Shown here: positions 51,982 through 64,000 of the stretch, piece by piece | Numbering within the stretch: the first letter of the stretch is position 1 | How the letters are laid out: each line of letters opens with the position of its first letter | Assembly: GCF_032452875.1 (NCBI RefSeq) | Contig: NW_026893639.1 | Span: forward strand, 186,001 to 250,000 | Source: Bos javanicus | Taxonomy: Eukaryota; Chordata; Mammalia; Artiodactyla; Bovidae | Direction of reading: 5' to 3' | DNA: 64,000 nucleotides | The notes under the pieces: model-generated | What the model was told of the DNA's origin: nothing | Seen by the model: only the letters and a program-made list of their open reading frames with translations | Databases searched by the model: none | Position numbers and translations under genes: made by a program

Positions 51982-52746
51982 CATGATCAGTGCATGCTCA
52001 GTCACGATATCAGTGCCTGCTCAGCCACGTGATCACTGACGGCACAGTCACGTGATCAGCGCCTCTCAGTCACGTGATCACCGTATGATAAACACGTGAT
52101 CAGTGAACGACCAGCCACGTGATCACTGCATGCGCGGTCAGGTGGTCAGTTCCTGATCAGCCACCTGATCAGTGCGTGCACAGTCCCCTGATCAGCGCCT
52201 GTCAGTCACTGATCACTGCCTGATAAACACGTGATCAGTGCCCGAACAGCCACGTCATCAGTGCATGCGCAGTCACGTCATCAGTGCATGATAGCCACGT
52301 GATCAGTGCGTGCACAGTACCATGATCAGCGCCTGTCAGTCACTGATCATTGCCTGATAAACACGTGATCAGTGCATGATGAGCCATGTGATCAGTGCCC
52401 GATCAGCCACGTCATCAGTGCATGCGCAGTCACGTCATCAGTGCATGAGAGCCACGTGATCAGTGCATGCTCAGTCACGTGATCTGGACTTGATCAGCCA
52501 CGTGATCAGTGCCTGCAGAGTCACGTGATCAGGGCCTGCTGAGCTGCGTGATTCCTGCCGGCTCATCTGCTTGACAATTGCCAGCTGAGCTGCGTGATTC
52601 CTGCCTGGTCACGTGCTTGATTATTGCCAGTTGAGCAGCATGATTCGTCACTGCTGAGCTCCATGCTTATTGCCTGCTGATTGCGTGGTTCGTGTCTGCT
52701 CAGCACTTTGAGTATTGCCTCCTGAGGTCCCTGTTCGGTCGCCACC

Positions 52747-53348
52747 TGCCGGGGACCAGCCCCAACTGATCCAGGGTATTCGAAGGAGAGATGGCCTAGG
52801 CGACTCTTTATATGCTAATCAGAGATGTCAAGAATAATAGTATGAGGAGAGCTCAGTAGGAAAATTCAGTGGAGAAAAGAGACTGAGTAGCTTGGTTTAC
52901 GCGGAAGACCAATCAAACTTCAAGACAAGAAGTTTGCACCACTTACGTAGGCCGCAGGCGCCGCCTCAAATAGCGAAAGGTGCCTCACCCTAGACACCTT
53001 CTCGAGTGGGTCTTAGCAGCCCAGGCATAATTAGTAAGCGTGGTGGGTTCCGCGCTCCAGATGGAGACTCAGCTGGAAGTTAAAGGGAAGAATGACAAGG
53101 AACTTTATGAATTGGAGCTGTAAGTTAACTCTTTGACAGAGAGAGCGAGATGGTGGTGGGGGACAGCCCCCAGTGAAATCAGAGGTGAGAGCACAAAGCA
53201 ATACAGTAGGCAGACTCCGGTTTTTTTGGGGGGGAGATGCTCGAGAATATCCGGGTGGACTCCTGAGGCTCGATCCCGCATTTGCATATGCCGAGCCTCC
53301 TTCCTCATGACCTTTGTCCAGAGTGGAATGCCTCCCCGGCTCCCGGCA
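52747..53348 (-). mobile_element. LTR copy 38
   Basis: 602 bp, tract T7G7. Private changes GCGCCGCCTCAAATAG and ATTCAGTGG. Confidence 0.85.
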
Positions 53349-54113
53349 CATGATCAGTGCATGCTCAGTCACGATATCAGTGCCTACTCAGCCACGTGAT
53401 CACTGACGGCACAGTCACGTGATCAGCGCCTCTCAGTCACGTGATCACCGTATGATAAACACGTGATCAGTGAACGACCAGCCACGTGATCACTGCATGC
53501 GCGGTCAGGTGGTCAGTTCCTGATCAGCCACCTGATCAGTGCGTGCACAGTCCCCTGATCAGCGCCTGTCAGTCACTGATCACTGCCTGATAAACACGTG
53601 ATCAGTGCCCGAACAGCCACGTCATCAGTGCATGCGCAGTCACGTGATCAGTGCATGATAGCCACGTGATCACTGCGTGCACAGTCCCATGATCAGCGCC
53701 TGTCAGTCACTGATCATTGCCTGATAAACACGTGATCAGTGCATGATGAGCCATGTGATCAGTGCCCGATCAGCCACGTCATCAGTGCATGCGCAGTCAC
53801 GTCATCAGTGCATGAGAGCCACGTGATCAGTGCATGCTCAGTCACGTGATCTGGACTTGATCAGCCACGTGATCAGTGCCTGCAGAGTCACGTGATCAGG
53901 GCCTGCTGAGCTGCGTGATTCCTGCCGGCTCATCTGCTTGACAATTGCCAGCTGAGCTGCGTGATTCCTGCCTGGTCACGTGCTTGATTATTGCCAGTTG
54001 AGCAGCATGATTCGTCACTGCTGAGCTCCATGCTTATTGCCTGCTGATTGCGTGGTTCGTGTCTGCTCAGCTCTTTGAGTATCGCCTCCTGAGGTCCCTG
54101 TTCGGTCGCCACC

Positions 54114-54715
54114 TGCCGGGGACCAGCCGCAACTGATCCAGGGTATTCGAAGGAGAGATGGCCTAGGCGACTCTTTATATGCTAATCAGAGATGTCAAGA
54201 ATAATAGTATGAGGAGAGCTCAGAAGGAAAATTCGGTGGAGAAAAGCGACTGAGTAGCTTGGTTTACGCGGAAGACCAATCAAACTTCAAGACAAGAAGT
54301 TTGCACCACTTACGTAGGCCGCAGGCGCCCTCTCGAATAGCGAAAGGTGCCTCACCCTAGACACCTTCTCGAGTGGGTCTTAGCAGAACAGGCATAATTA
54401 GTAAGCGTGGTGGGTTCCGCGCTCCAGATGGAGACTCAGCTGGAAGTTAAAGGGAAGAATGACAAGGAACTTTATGAATTGGAGCTGTAAGTTAACTCTT
54501 TGACAGAGAGAGCGAGATGGTGGTGGGGGACAGCCCCCAGTGAAATCAGAGGTGAGAGCACAAAGCAATACAGTAGGCAGACTCCGGTTTTTTTTGGGGG
54601 GAGATGCTCGAGAATATCCGGGTGGACTCCTGAGGCTCGATCCCGCATTTGCATATGCCGAGCCTCCTTCCTCATGACCTTTGTCCAGAGTGGAATGCCT
54701 CCCCGGCTCCCGGCA
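54114..54715 (-). mobile_element. LTR copy 39, last in the window
   Basis: 602 bp, tract T8G6. CAGAACAGG as in copy 35; also AGCCGCAAC and CAGAAGGAA. Followed by about 395 bp of 1.711a subrepeats before the switch to 1.706. Confidence 0.85.
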
Positions 54716-56949
54716 CATGATCAGTGCATGCTCAGTCACGATATCAGTGCCTGCTCAGCCACGTGATCACTGACGGCACAGTCACGTGATCAGCGCCTCT
54801 CAGTCACGTGATCACCGTATGATAAACACGTGATCAGTGAACGACCAGCCACGTGATCACTGCATGCGCGGTCAGGTGGTCAGTTCCTGATCAGCCACCT
54901 GATCAGTGCGTGCACAGTCCCCTGATCAGCGCCTGTCAGTCACTGATCACTGCCTGATAAACACGTGATCAGTGCCCGAACAGCCACGTCATCAGTGCAT
55001 GCGCAGTCACGTGATCAGTGCATGATAGCCACGTGATCAGTGCGTGCACAGTCCCATGATCAGCGCCTGTCAGTCACTGATCATTGCCTGATAAACACGT
55101 GATCAGTGCATTATGAGCCACGTGATCAGTGCAGGATCAATTACGTGACCAGTGCATGATCAGTCACGTGACCAGTACATGGTAGCTACGTGATCATTGC
55201 ATGATCAGCCATGTGAACCGTGCATGATAGCAACGAGATCAGTGCATCATCAGCCACGTGATCAGTGTATGATCAGTCACGTGATCACTGTATGATCAGC
55301 CACGTGATCAGTGCATGATCAATTACGTAATCAGTGCATGATACTCACGTGACCAGTACATGGTAGCTACGTGAACATTGCATGATCAGCCATGTGAACC
55401 GTGCATGATACCAACGAGATCAGTGCATGATCAGTCACGTGATCAGTGCATGATCAGTCACGTGAACAGTGCATGATAAGTCACTTGATCAGTGTATGAT
55501 CAATTACGTTGTCAGTGCATGATCACTCACGTGACCAGTACACGGTAGCTACGTGATCATTGCATGATCAGCCACGTGAGCAGTGCATGATAGCCGCGTG
55601 ATCACTGCATGATCTGTCACATGATCAGTGTATGTTTATCCACGTGATCAGTGCATGGGCAGTCAGGTGATCAGTGCATGATACAGACGTAATCAGTGCA
55701 AGATCAGTCTCGGGACCAGTGTATGATCAACCACGTGATCAGTGCACGATAGCCAGGTAATGAGTGCATGATAGCCAGATGATCAGTGCATTATCAGTCA
55801 CGTGATCAGTGTATGATCAGCCAAGTAATCAGTGCATGATAGCCAACTGATCAGTGTATGATCAGCCACGTGATCAGTGCATGATCAGCCAAATGATCAG
55901 TGCATGATCAATTATGTGATCAGTGCATGATCAGCCACGTGATCAGTGCATGAGTGCCACGTGATCAGTGCATGATCAGGCACGTGACAGGTGTGTGGTA
56001 AGCCACGTGAACAGTGCATGTTCAGCCACGTGAACAATGCATGATATCCACGTGATCAGTGCATGATCAGTTACGAGAACAGTGTATGATCAGCCACGTG
56101 AGCAGTGCATGGTCAGACACGTGAACAGTGTATGATCAAACACGTGATCAGTGCATGATATCCACGTGATCAGTGCATGATGAGTCTCGTGAACAATGCA
56201 TGATCAGTCACATGATCAGTGCATGATCAGCCACGTGATAGTGCATGATCAGTCACGTGACCAGTATATGGTAGCTATGTGATCATTGCATGATCAGCCA
56301 TGTGATCTGTGCATGATAGCCACGTGATCACTGCATGATAGCCACGTGATCAGTGCATGATCAGCCACGTGATCAGTGCATGATGAGGCACGTGATCAGT
56401 ATGACCAGCCAAGTGATCAGTGCATGATAGCCACGTGATCAGTGCATGATCTGTCACGTGATCAGTGTATGATCAGCCACGTGATCAGTGCATGATCAGC
56501 CACGTGATCAGTGCATTATCAGCCACATGATCAGTGCATGATCAATTACGTGATCAGTGCATGATCAGTAACGTGACCTGTACATGGTAGCTACGTGATC
56601 ATTGCCAGATCAGCCACGTGAGCAGTGCATGATAGCCATGTGATCAGTGCATGATCAGCCATGTGATCAGTGCATGATCAGTCACGTGATCAGTGCATGG
56701 TCAGTCACGTGATCAGTGCATGATCATTCACGTGATCAGTGCATGTGGAGTCATGTAGTCAATGCATGATAACGCCGTGATCAGTGCACGATCAGTCACG
56801 TGATGAGTGTATGATCAGCCAAGTGATCAGTGCAAGATAGCTACGTGAACAGTGCATGATCAGTCACATGATCAGTGCATGATCAGTCACGTGATAGGTG
56901 TTTGATCAGCCATGTGAACAGTGCATGCTCAGTCACGTGATCAGGGCCT

Positions 56950-57180
56950 GCTGAGATGCGTGATTACTGTCTGCTCATCTGCTCTAAAATTTCCAGCTGA
57001 GCTGCACGATTCCTGCCTGTCATCTCCTTGACAATTGCCACCTGTGCTGCGTAATTCCTGCCTGCTCATCTACTTGATTATTTCCAGCTGAGCATCATGA
57101 TTTCTCAGAGGTGATTTCCATGATTATAGCCTGCTGAATGATTCCTGCCTACTCAGCTCTATGTTCATTGCCTCCAGAGG
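56950..57180. repeat. 46-bp module block of 1.706, second copy
   Basis: Same five modules and intact site as at 48,834, offset 8,116 bp. Confidence 0.82.
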
Positions 57181-58354
57181 CACATGATCAGTGTGTGACA
57201 CCAAACATGATCAGCAGATGATCAGTCACATGATCAATGCATGATAAGCCAGGTGATCCGTGCATGATCAATTATGTGATCAGGGCATGATCAGTCGTGT
57301 GACCAGTACATGGTAGCTGCGTGATCATTGCATGATCAGCCACGTGAGCAGTGCATGATAGCCACGTGATCAGTGCATGTTCAGTCACGTGATCTGTGCA
57401 TGGTCAGTCACGTGATCAGTGCATGATCAATTACCTGATCAGTGCATGATCAGTCACGTGACCAGTGCACGGTAGCTACGTGATCATTGCATGATCAGCC
57501 ACGTGAGCAGTGCATGGTCAGACACGTGAACAGTGTATGATCAAACACGTGATCAGTGCATGATATCCACGTGATCAGTGCATGATGAGTCTCGTGAACA
57601 ATGCATGATCAGTCACATGATCAGTGCATGATCAGCCACGTGATAGTGCATGATCAGTCACGTGACCAGTATATGGTAGCTATGTGATCATTGCATGATC
57701 AGCCATGTGATCTGTGCATGATAGCCACGTGATCACTGCATGATAGCCACGTGATCAGTGCATGATCAGCCACGTGATCAGTGCATGATGAGGCACGTGA
57801 TCAGTATGACCAGCCAAGTGATCAGTGCATGATAGCCACGTGATCAGTGCATGATCTGTCACGTGATCAGTGTATGATCAGCCACGTGATCAGTGCATGA
57901 TCAGCCACGTGATCAGTGCATTATCAGCCACATGATCAGTGCATGATCAATTACGTGATCAGTGCATGATCAGTAACGTGACCTGTACATGGTAGCTACG
58001 TGATCATTGCCAGATCAGCCACGTGAGCAGTGCATGATAGCCATGTGATCAGTGCATGATCAGCCATGTGATCAGTGCATGATCAGTCACGTGATCAGTG
58101 CATGGTCAGTCACGTGATCAGTGCATGATCATTCACGTGATCAGTGCATGTGGAGTCATGTAGTCAATGCATGATAACGCCGTGATCAGTGCACGATCAG
58201 TCACGTGATGAGTGTATGATCAGCCAAGTGATCAGTGCAAGATAGCTACGTGAACAGTGCATGATCAGTCACATGATCAGTGCATGATCAGTCACGTGAT
58301 AGGTGTTTGATCAGCCATGTGAACAGTGCATGCTCAGTCACGTGATCAGGGCCT

Positions 58355-58585
58355 GCTGAGATGCGTGATTACTGTCTGCTCATCTGCTCTAAAATTTCCA
58401 GCTGAGCTGCACGATTCCTGCCTGTCATCTCCTTGACAATTGCCACCTGTGCTGCGTAATTCCTGCCTGCTCATCTACTTGATTATTTCCAGCTGAGCAT
58501 CATGATTTCTCAGAGGTGATTTCCATGATTATAGCCTGCTGAATGATTCCTGCCTACTCAGCTCTATGTTCATTGCCTCCAGAGG
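58355..58585. repeat. 46-bp module block of 1.706, third copy
   Basis: Offset 1,405 bp from the previous block, part of a tandem duplication. Insertion site intact. Confidence 0.82.
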
Positions 58586-60508
58586 CACATGATCAGTGTG
58601 TGACACCAAACATGATCAGCAGATGATCAGTCACATGATCAATGCATGATAAGCCAGGTGATCCGTGCATGATCAATTATGTGATCAGGGCATGATCAGT
58701 CGTGTGACCAGTACATGGTAGCTGCGTGATCATTGCATGATCAGCCACGTGAGCAGTGCATGATAGCCACGTGATCAGTGCATGTTCAGTCACGTGATCT
58801 GTGCATGGTCAGTCACGTGATCAGTGCATGATCAATTACCTGATCAGTGCATGATCAGTCACGTGACCAGTGCACGGTAGCTACGTGATCATTGCATGAT
58901 CAGCCACGTGATCTGTGCATGATAGCTACGTGATCAGTTCATGATAGCCACGTGATCAGTGCATGATCAGTCACGTGATACGTGTGTGATCAGCCACGTG
59001 ATCAGTGCATGATAGCCACGTGATCAGTGCAGGATAGCCACGTGATCACTTCATGATTAGTCACGTGATCTGTACATGATCAGTCACGTGATACATGTGT
59101 GATCAGCCACCGGATCAGTGCGTGATGAGCCATGTGATCAGTGCAGGATCAATTACGTGATCAGTGCATGATCAGTCACGTGACCAGTACATGGTAGCTA
59201 CGTGATCATTGGGTGATCAGCCACGTGATCAGTGCATGATAGCCACGTGATCAGTGCATGAGAGCCCCGTGATCCGTGCATGAGAGCCACGTGATCAGTG
59301 CATGATCAGTCACGTGATACATGTGTGATCAGCCATGTGATCAGTGCATTATGAGCCACGTGATCAGTCCAGGATCAATTACGTGACCAGTGCATGATCA
59401 GTCACGTGACCAGTACATGGTAGCTACGTGATCATTGCATGATCAGCCATGTGAACCGTGCATGATAGCAACGAGATCAGTGCATCATCAGCCACGTGAT
59501 CAGTGTATGATCAGTCACGTGATCACTGTATGATCAGCCACGTGATCAGTGCATGATCAATTACGTGATCAGTGCATGATACTCACGTGACCAGTACATG
59601 GTAGCTACGTGAACATTACATGATCAGCCATGTGAACCATGCATGATAGCAACGAGATCAGTGCATGATCAGTCACGTGATCAGTGCATGATCAGTCACG
59701 TGAACAGTGCATGATAAGTCACCTGATCAGTGTATGATCAATTACGTGATCAGTGCATGATCACTCACGTGACCAGTACACGGTAGCTACGTGATCATTG
59801 CATGATCAGCCACGTGAGCAGTGCATGATAGCCGCGTGATCACTGCATGATCTGTCACATGATCAGTGTATGTTTATCCACGTGATCAGTGCATGGGCAG
59901 TCAGGTGATCAGTGCATGATACAGACGTAATCAGTGCAAGATCAGTCTCGGGACCAGTGTATGATCAACCACGTGATCAGTGCACGATAGCCAGGTAATG
60001 AGTGCATGATAGCCAGATGATCAGTGCATTATCAGTCACGTGATCAGTGTATGATCAGCCACGTGATCAGTGCATTATCAGCCACATGATCAGTGCATGA
60101 TCAATTACGTGATCAGTGCATGATCAGTAACGTGACCTGTACATGGTAGCTACGTGATCATTGCCAGATCAGCCACGTGAGCAGTGCATGATAGCCATGT
60201 GATCAGTGCATGATCAGCCATGTGATCAGTGCATGATCTTTCACGTGATCAGTGCATGGTCAGTCACGTGATCAGTGCATGATCATTCACGTGATCAGTG
60301 CATGTGGAGTCATGTAGTCAATGCATGATAACGCCGTGATCAGTGCACGATCAGTCACGTGATGAGTGTATGATCAGCCAAGTGATCAGTGCAAGATAGC
60401 TACGTGAACAGTGCATGATCAGTCACATGATCAGTGCATGATCAGTCACGTGATAGGTGTTTGATCAGCCATGTGAACAGTGCATGCTCAGTCACGTGAT
60501 CAGGGCCT

Positions 60509-60739
60509 GCTGAGATGCGTGATTACTGTCTGCTCATCTGCTCTAAAATTTCCAGCTGAGCTGCACGATTCCTGCCTGTCATCTCCTTGACAATTGCCAC
60601 CTGTGCTGCGTAATTCCTGCCTGCTCATCTACTTGATTATTTCCAGCTGAGCATCATGATTTCTCAGAGGTGATTTCCATGATTATAGCCTGCTGAATGA
60701 TTCCTGCCTACTCAGCTCTATGTTCATTGCCTCCAGAGG
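60509..60739. repeat. 46-bp module block of 1.706, fourth copy
   Basis: Offset 2,154 bp from the previous block. Insertion site intact. Confidence 0.82.
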
Positions 60740-61913
60740 CACATGATCAGTGTGTGACACCAAACATGATCAGCAGATGATCAGTCACATGATCAATGCA
60801 TGATAAGCCAGGTGATCCGTGCATGATCAATTATGTGATCAGGGCATGATCAGTCGTGTGACCAGTACATGGTAGCTGCGTGATCATTGCATGATCAGCC
60901 ACGTGAGCAGTGCATGATAGCCACGTGATCAGTGCATGTTCAGTCACGTGATCTGTGCATGGTCAGTCACGTGATCAGTGCATGATCAATTACCTGATCA
61001 GTGCATGATCAGTCACGTGACCAGTGCACGGTAGCTACGTGATCATTGCATGATCAGCCACGTGATCTGTGCATGATAGCTACGTGATCAGTTCATGATA
61101 GCCACGTGATCAGTGCATGATCAGTCACGTGATATGTGTGTGATCAGCCACGTGATCAGTGCATGATAGCCACGTGATCAGTGCAGGATAGCCACGTGAT
61201 CACTTCATGATTAGTCACGTGATCTGTACATGATCAGTCACGTGATACATGTGTGATCAGCCACCGGATCAGTGCGTGATGAGCCATGTGATCAGTGCAG
61301 GATCAATTACGTGATCAGTGCATGATCAGTCACGTGACCAGTACATGGTAGCTACGTGATCATTGGGTGATCAGCCACGTGATCAGTGCATGATAGCCAC
61401 GTGATCAGTGCATGAGAGCCACGTGATCCGTGCATGAGAGCCACGTGATCAGTGCATGATCAGTCACGTGATACATGTGTGATCAGCCATGTGATCAGTG
61501 CATTATGAGCCACGTGATCAGTCCAGGATCAATTACGTGACCAGTGCATGATCAGTCACGTGACCAGTACATGGTAGCTACGTGATCATTGCATGATCAG
61601 CCATGTGAACCGTGCATGATAGCAACGAGATCAGTGCATCATCAGCCACGTGATCAGTGTATGATCAGTCACGTGATCACTGTATGATCAGCCACGTGAT
61701 CAGTGCATGATCAATTACGTGATCAGTGCATGATACTCACGTGACCAGTACATGGTAGCTACGTGAACATTACATGATCAGCCATGTGAACCGTGCATGA
61801 TAGCAACGAGATCAGTGCATGATCAGTCACGTGATCAGTGCATGATCAGTCACGTGAACAGTGCATGATAAGTCACCTGATCAGTGTATGATCAATTACG
61901 TGATCAGTGCATG

Positions 61914-63591
61914 ATCACTCACGTGACCAGTACACGGTAGCTACGTGATCATTGCATGATCAGCCACGTGAGCAGTGCATGATAGCCGCGTGATCACTGC
62001 ATGATCTGTCACATGATCAGTGTATGTTTATCCACGTGATCAGTGCATGGGCAGTCAGGTGATCAGTGCATGATACAGACGTAATCAGTGCAAGATCAGT
62101 CTCGGGACCAGTGTATGATCAACCACGTGATCAGTGCACGATAGCCAGGTAATGAGTGCATGATAGCCAGATGATCAGTGCATTATCAGTCACGTGATCA
62201 GTGTATGATCAGCCACGTGATCAGTGCATGATCAGCCAAATGATCAATGCATGATCAATTATGTGATCAGTGCATGATCAGCCACGTGATCAGTGCATGA
62301 GTGCCATGTGATCAGTGCATGATCAGGCACGTGACAGGTGTGTGGTAAGCCACGTGAACAGTGCATGTTCAGCCACGTGAACAATGCATGATATCCACGT
62401 GATCAGTGCATGATCAGTTACGAGAACAGTGTATGATCAACCACGTGAGCAGTTCATGGTCAGACAGTTGAACAGTGTATGATCAAACACGTGATCAGTG
62501 CATGATATCCACGTGATCAGTGCATGATGAGTCTCGTGAACAGTGCATGATCAGTCACATGATCAGTGCATGATCAGCCACGTGATAGTGCATGATCAGT
62601 CACGTGACCAGTATATGGTAGCTATGTGATCATTGCATGATCAGCCATGTGATCTGTGCATGATAGCCACGTGATCACTGCATGATAGCCACGTGATCAG
62701 TGCATGATCAGCCACGTGATCAGTGCATGATCACTCACGTGACCAGTACACGGTAGCTACGTGATCATTGCATGATCAGCCACGTGAGCAGTGCATGATA
62801 GTCGCGTGATCACTGCATGATCTGTCACATGATCAGTGTATGTTTATCCACGATAGCAGTGCATGACCAGTCACGTGATTAGTGCATGATCAGCCACGTA
62901 ATCAGTGCAAGATCAGTCTTGGGACCAGTGTATGATCAACCACGTGATCAGTGCACGATAGCCAGGTAATGAGTGCATGATAGCCAGATGATCAGTGCAT
63001 TATCAGTCACGTGATCAGTGTATGATCAGCCAAGTAATCAGTGCATGATAGCCAACTGATCAGTGTATGATCAGCCACGTGATCAGTGCATGATCAGCCA
63101 AATGATCAGTGCATGATCAATTATGTGATCAGTGCATGATCAGCCACGTGATCAGTGCATGAGTGCCACGTGATCAGTGCATGATCAGGCACGTGACAGG
63201 TGTGTGGTAAGCCACGTGAACAGTGCATGTTCAGCCACGTGAACAATGCATGATATCCACGTGATCAGTGCATGATCAGTTACGAGAACAGTGTATGATC
63301 AGCCACGTGAGCAGTGCATGGTCAGACACGTGAACAGTGTATGATCAAACACGTGATCAGTGCATGATATCCACGTGATCAGTGCATGATGAGTCTCGTG
63401 AACAGTGCATGATCAGTCACATGATCAGTGCATGATCAGCCACGTGATAGTGCATGATCAGTCACGTGACCAGTATATGGTAGCTATGTGATCATTGCAT
63501 GATCAGCCATGTGATCTGTGCATGATAGCCACGTGATCACTGCATGATAGCCACGTGATCAGTGCATGATCAGCCACGTGATCAGTGCATG
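61914..63591. repeat. tandem duplication, 816 and 862 bp
   Basis: 61,914-62,729 and 62,730-63,591. The second copy has 46 bp (two subrepeats) more and the CTTGGG subtype seen at 47,428. Confidence 0.7.
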
Positions 63592-64000
63592 ACGAGGCAC
63601 GTGATCAGTATGACCAGCCAAGTGATCAGTGCATGATAGCCACGTGATCAGTGCATGATCAGTCACGTGATCAGTGCATGATCAGTCACGTGACCAGTAC
63701 ATGGTAGCTGCGTGATCATTTCATGATGAGCCACGATAGCAGTGCATGACCAGTCACGTGATTAGTGCATGATCAGCCATGTGATCAGTGCATGATGAAT
63801 TACATGATCAGTGCATGATCAGTCACATGACCAGTACATGGTAGCTACGTGATCATTGCATGATCAGCCACGTGATCAGTGCATGATCAGTCACGAGATC
63901 AGTGTATGATCAACCACGTGATCAGTGCACGATAGCCAGGTAATGAGTGCACGATAGCCAGATGATCAGTGCATTATCAGTCATGTGATCAGTGTATGAT

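Larger units (their letters stand above)
49437..55110. repeat. 1.711a-type block, four LTR units between 1.706 blocks
   Basis: It resumes in the middle of a 1.711a unit, just downstream of where an LTR would end, so its first unit lacks an LTR. It then carries LTR copies 36-39 and leaves 1.711a sequence within the 23-bp region at about 55,110. The first subrepeat segment (49,437-49,790) has the variants seen after LTRs 29 and 32 (AACGGCCAGCCATGTG, GCGCAGTCAGG). Confidence 0.87.
54114..57495. repeat. duplicated 1.711a/1.706 junction block, copy 2
   Basis: LTR 39, about 395 bp of 1.711a subrepeats missing from copy 1, then 1.706 sequence. It lacks the 317-bp tandem duplication of copy 1. Confidence 0.72.
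56091..58900. repeat. tandem duplication, 1,405 bp, two copies
   Basis: 56,091-57,495 and 57,496-58,900 align at a constant offset. The junction joins CAGCCACGTG to GAGCAGTGCATGG. They look nearly identical, suggesting a recent event. Confidence 0.78.
57907..62214. repeat. tandem duplication, 2,154 bp, two copies
   Basis: 57,907-60,060 and 60,061-62,214 align at a constant offset with only scattered substitutions (for example GATACGTG against GATATGTG near 58,978 and 61,132). The junction at 60,060 skips 680 bp that are present between 55,789 and 56,941. Confidence 0.78.
55111..64000. repeat. 1.706-type satellite, continuing past the window end
   Basis: 23-bp subrepeats throughout, with 46-bp module blocks at 56,950, 58,355 and 60,509. 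The region is built from nested tandem duplications with offsets of 1,405, 2,154 and 816-862 bp. The full native unit is not seen intact. Adding the 680 bp missing near 60,060 to the 2,154-bp spacing suggests a parent unit of about 2.8 kb in this locus. No LTR and no gene. Confidence 0.85.

Noticed and set aside
46760..64000. CRISPR-like array of short repeats
   Set aside because: The 23-bp repeats are contiguous with no unique spacers, and there are no cas genes. This is satellite DNA.

Overview
This window is almost certainly centromeric or pericentromeric satellite DNA from cattle or a close relative (genus Bos). I see no protein-coding gene, no intact RNA gene and no bacterial-type system. 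Two related satellites share a 23-bp subrepeat: GATCAGTGCAT followed by GATCAGTCACGT, rich in the palindromes TGATCA and CACGTG. From memory, this is the prototype described for the bovine 1.706 and 1.711a satellites, the latter carrying an LTR-like insertion of about 0.6 kb. I could not check the match against a database.

Layout: (1) 1-46,747 is a head-to-tail array of about 1,365-bp units of 1.711a type with 35 LTR copies. (2) 46,748-49,436 is LTR-free 1.706-type satellite. (3) 49,437-55,110 returns to 1.711a with four more LTR copies. (4) 55,111-64,000 is 1.706-type satellite, running off the window end. Each 1.711a unit has three parts: about 0.56 kb of diverged 23-bp subrepeats; a block of four (sometimes five) 46-bp modules; and a 599-602-bp LTR on the minus strand. 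A two-base spacer and a near-perfect tRNA-Lys3 primer binding site adjoin the LTR. The 1.706 satellite keeps the same flanking sequence without the insert, so the order of events can be read: an LTR plus primer-site fragment entered a 1.706-like unit, and the product was amplified.

The insert ends exactly at the 18th base of the primer site and has no visible target-site duplication. That is the structure of retroviral plus-strand strong-stop DNA, not of a provirus or an ordinary solo LTR. Across 39 copies the LTR has no net length change outside one T/G homopolymer tract. The subrepeat part, in contrast, repeatedly gains and loses blocks, including the same 134-bp deletion at several places. 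Units 1-15 look almost identical. Divergence rises from about 20.7 kb and is highest at 32-46 kb, next to the 1.706 boundary, where a higher-order duplication with an offset of about 8.04 kb is visible.

Nothing here encodes a product. Any role would be structural (heterochromatin, centromere flank), through dense E-box palindromes, or through minus-strand transcription from the LTRs. Base-level reading was by eye, so copy counts and lengths are firm, while statements of near-identity are approximate.
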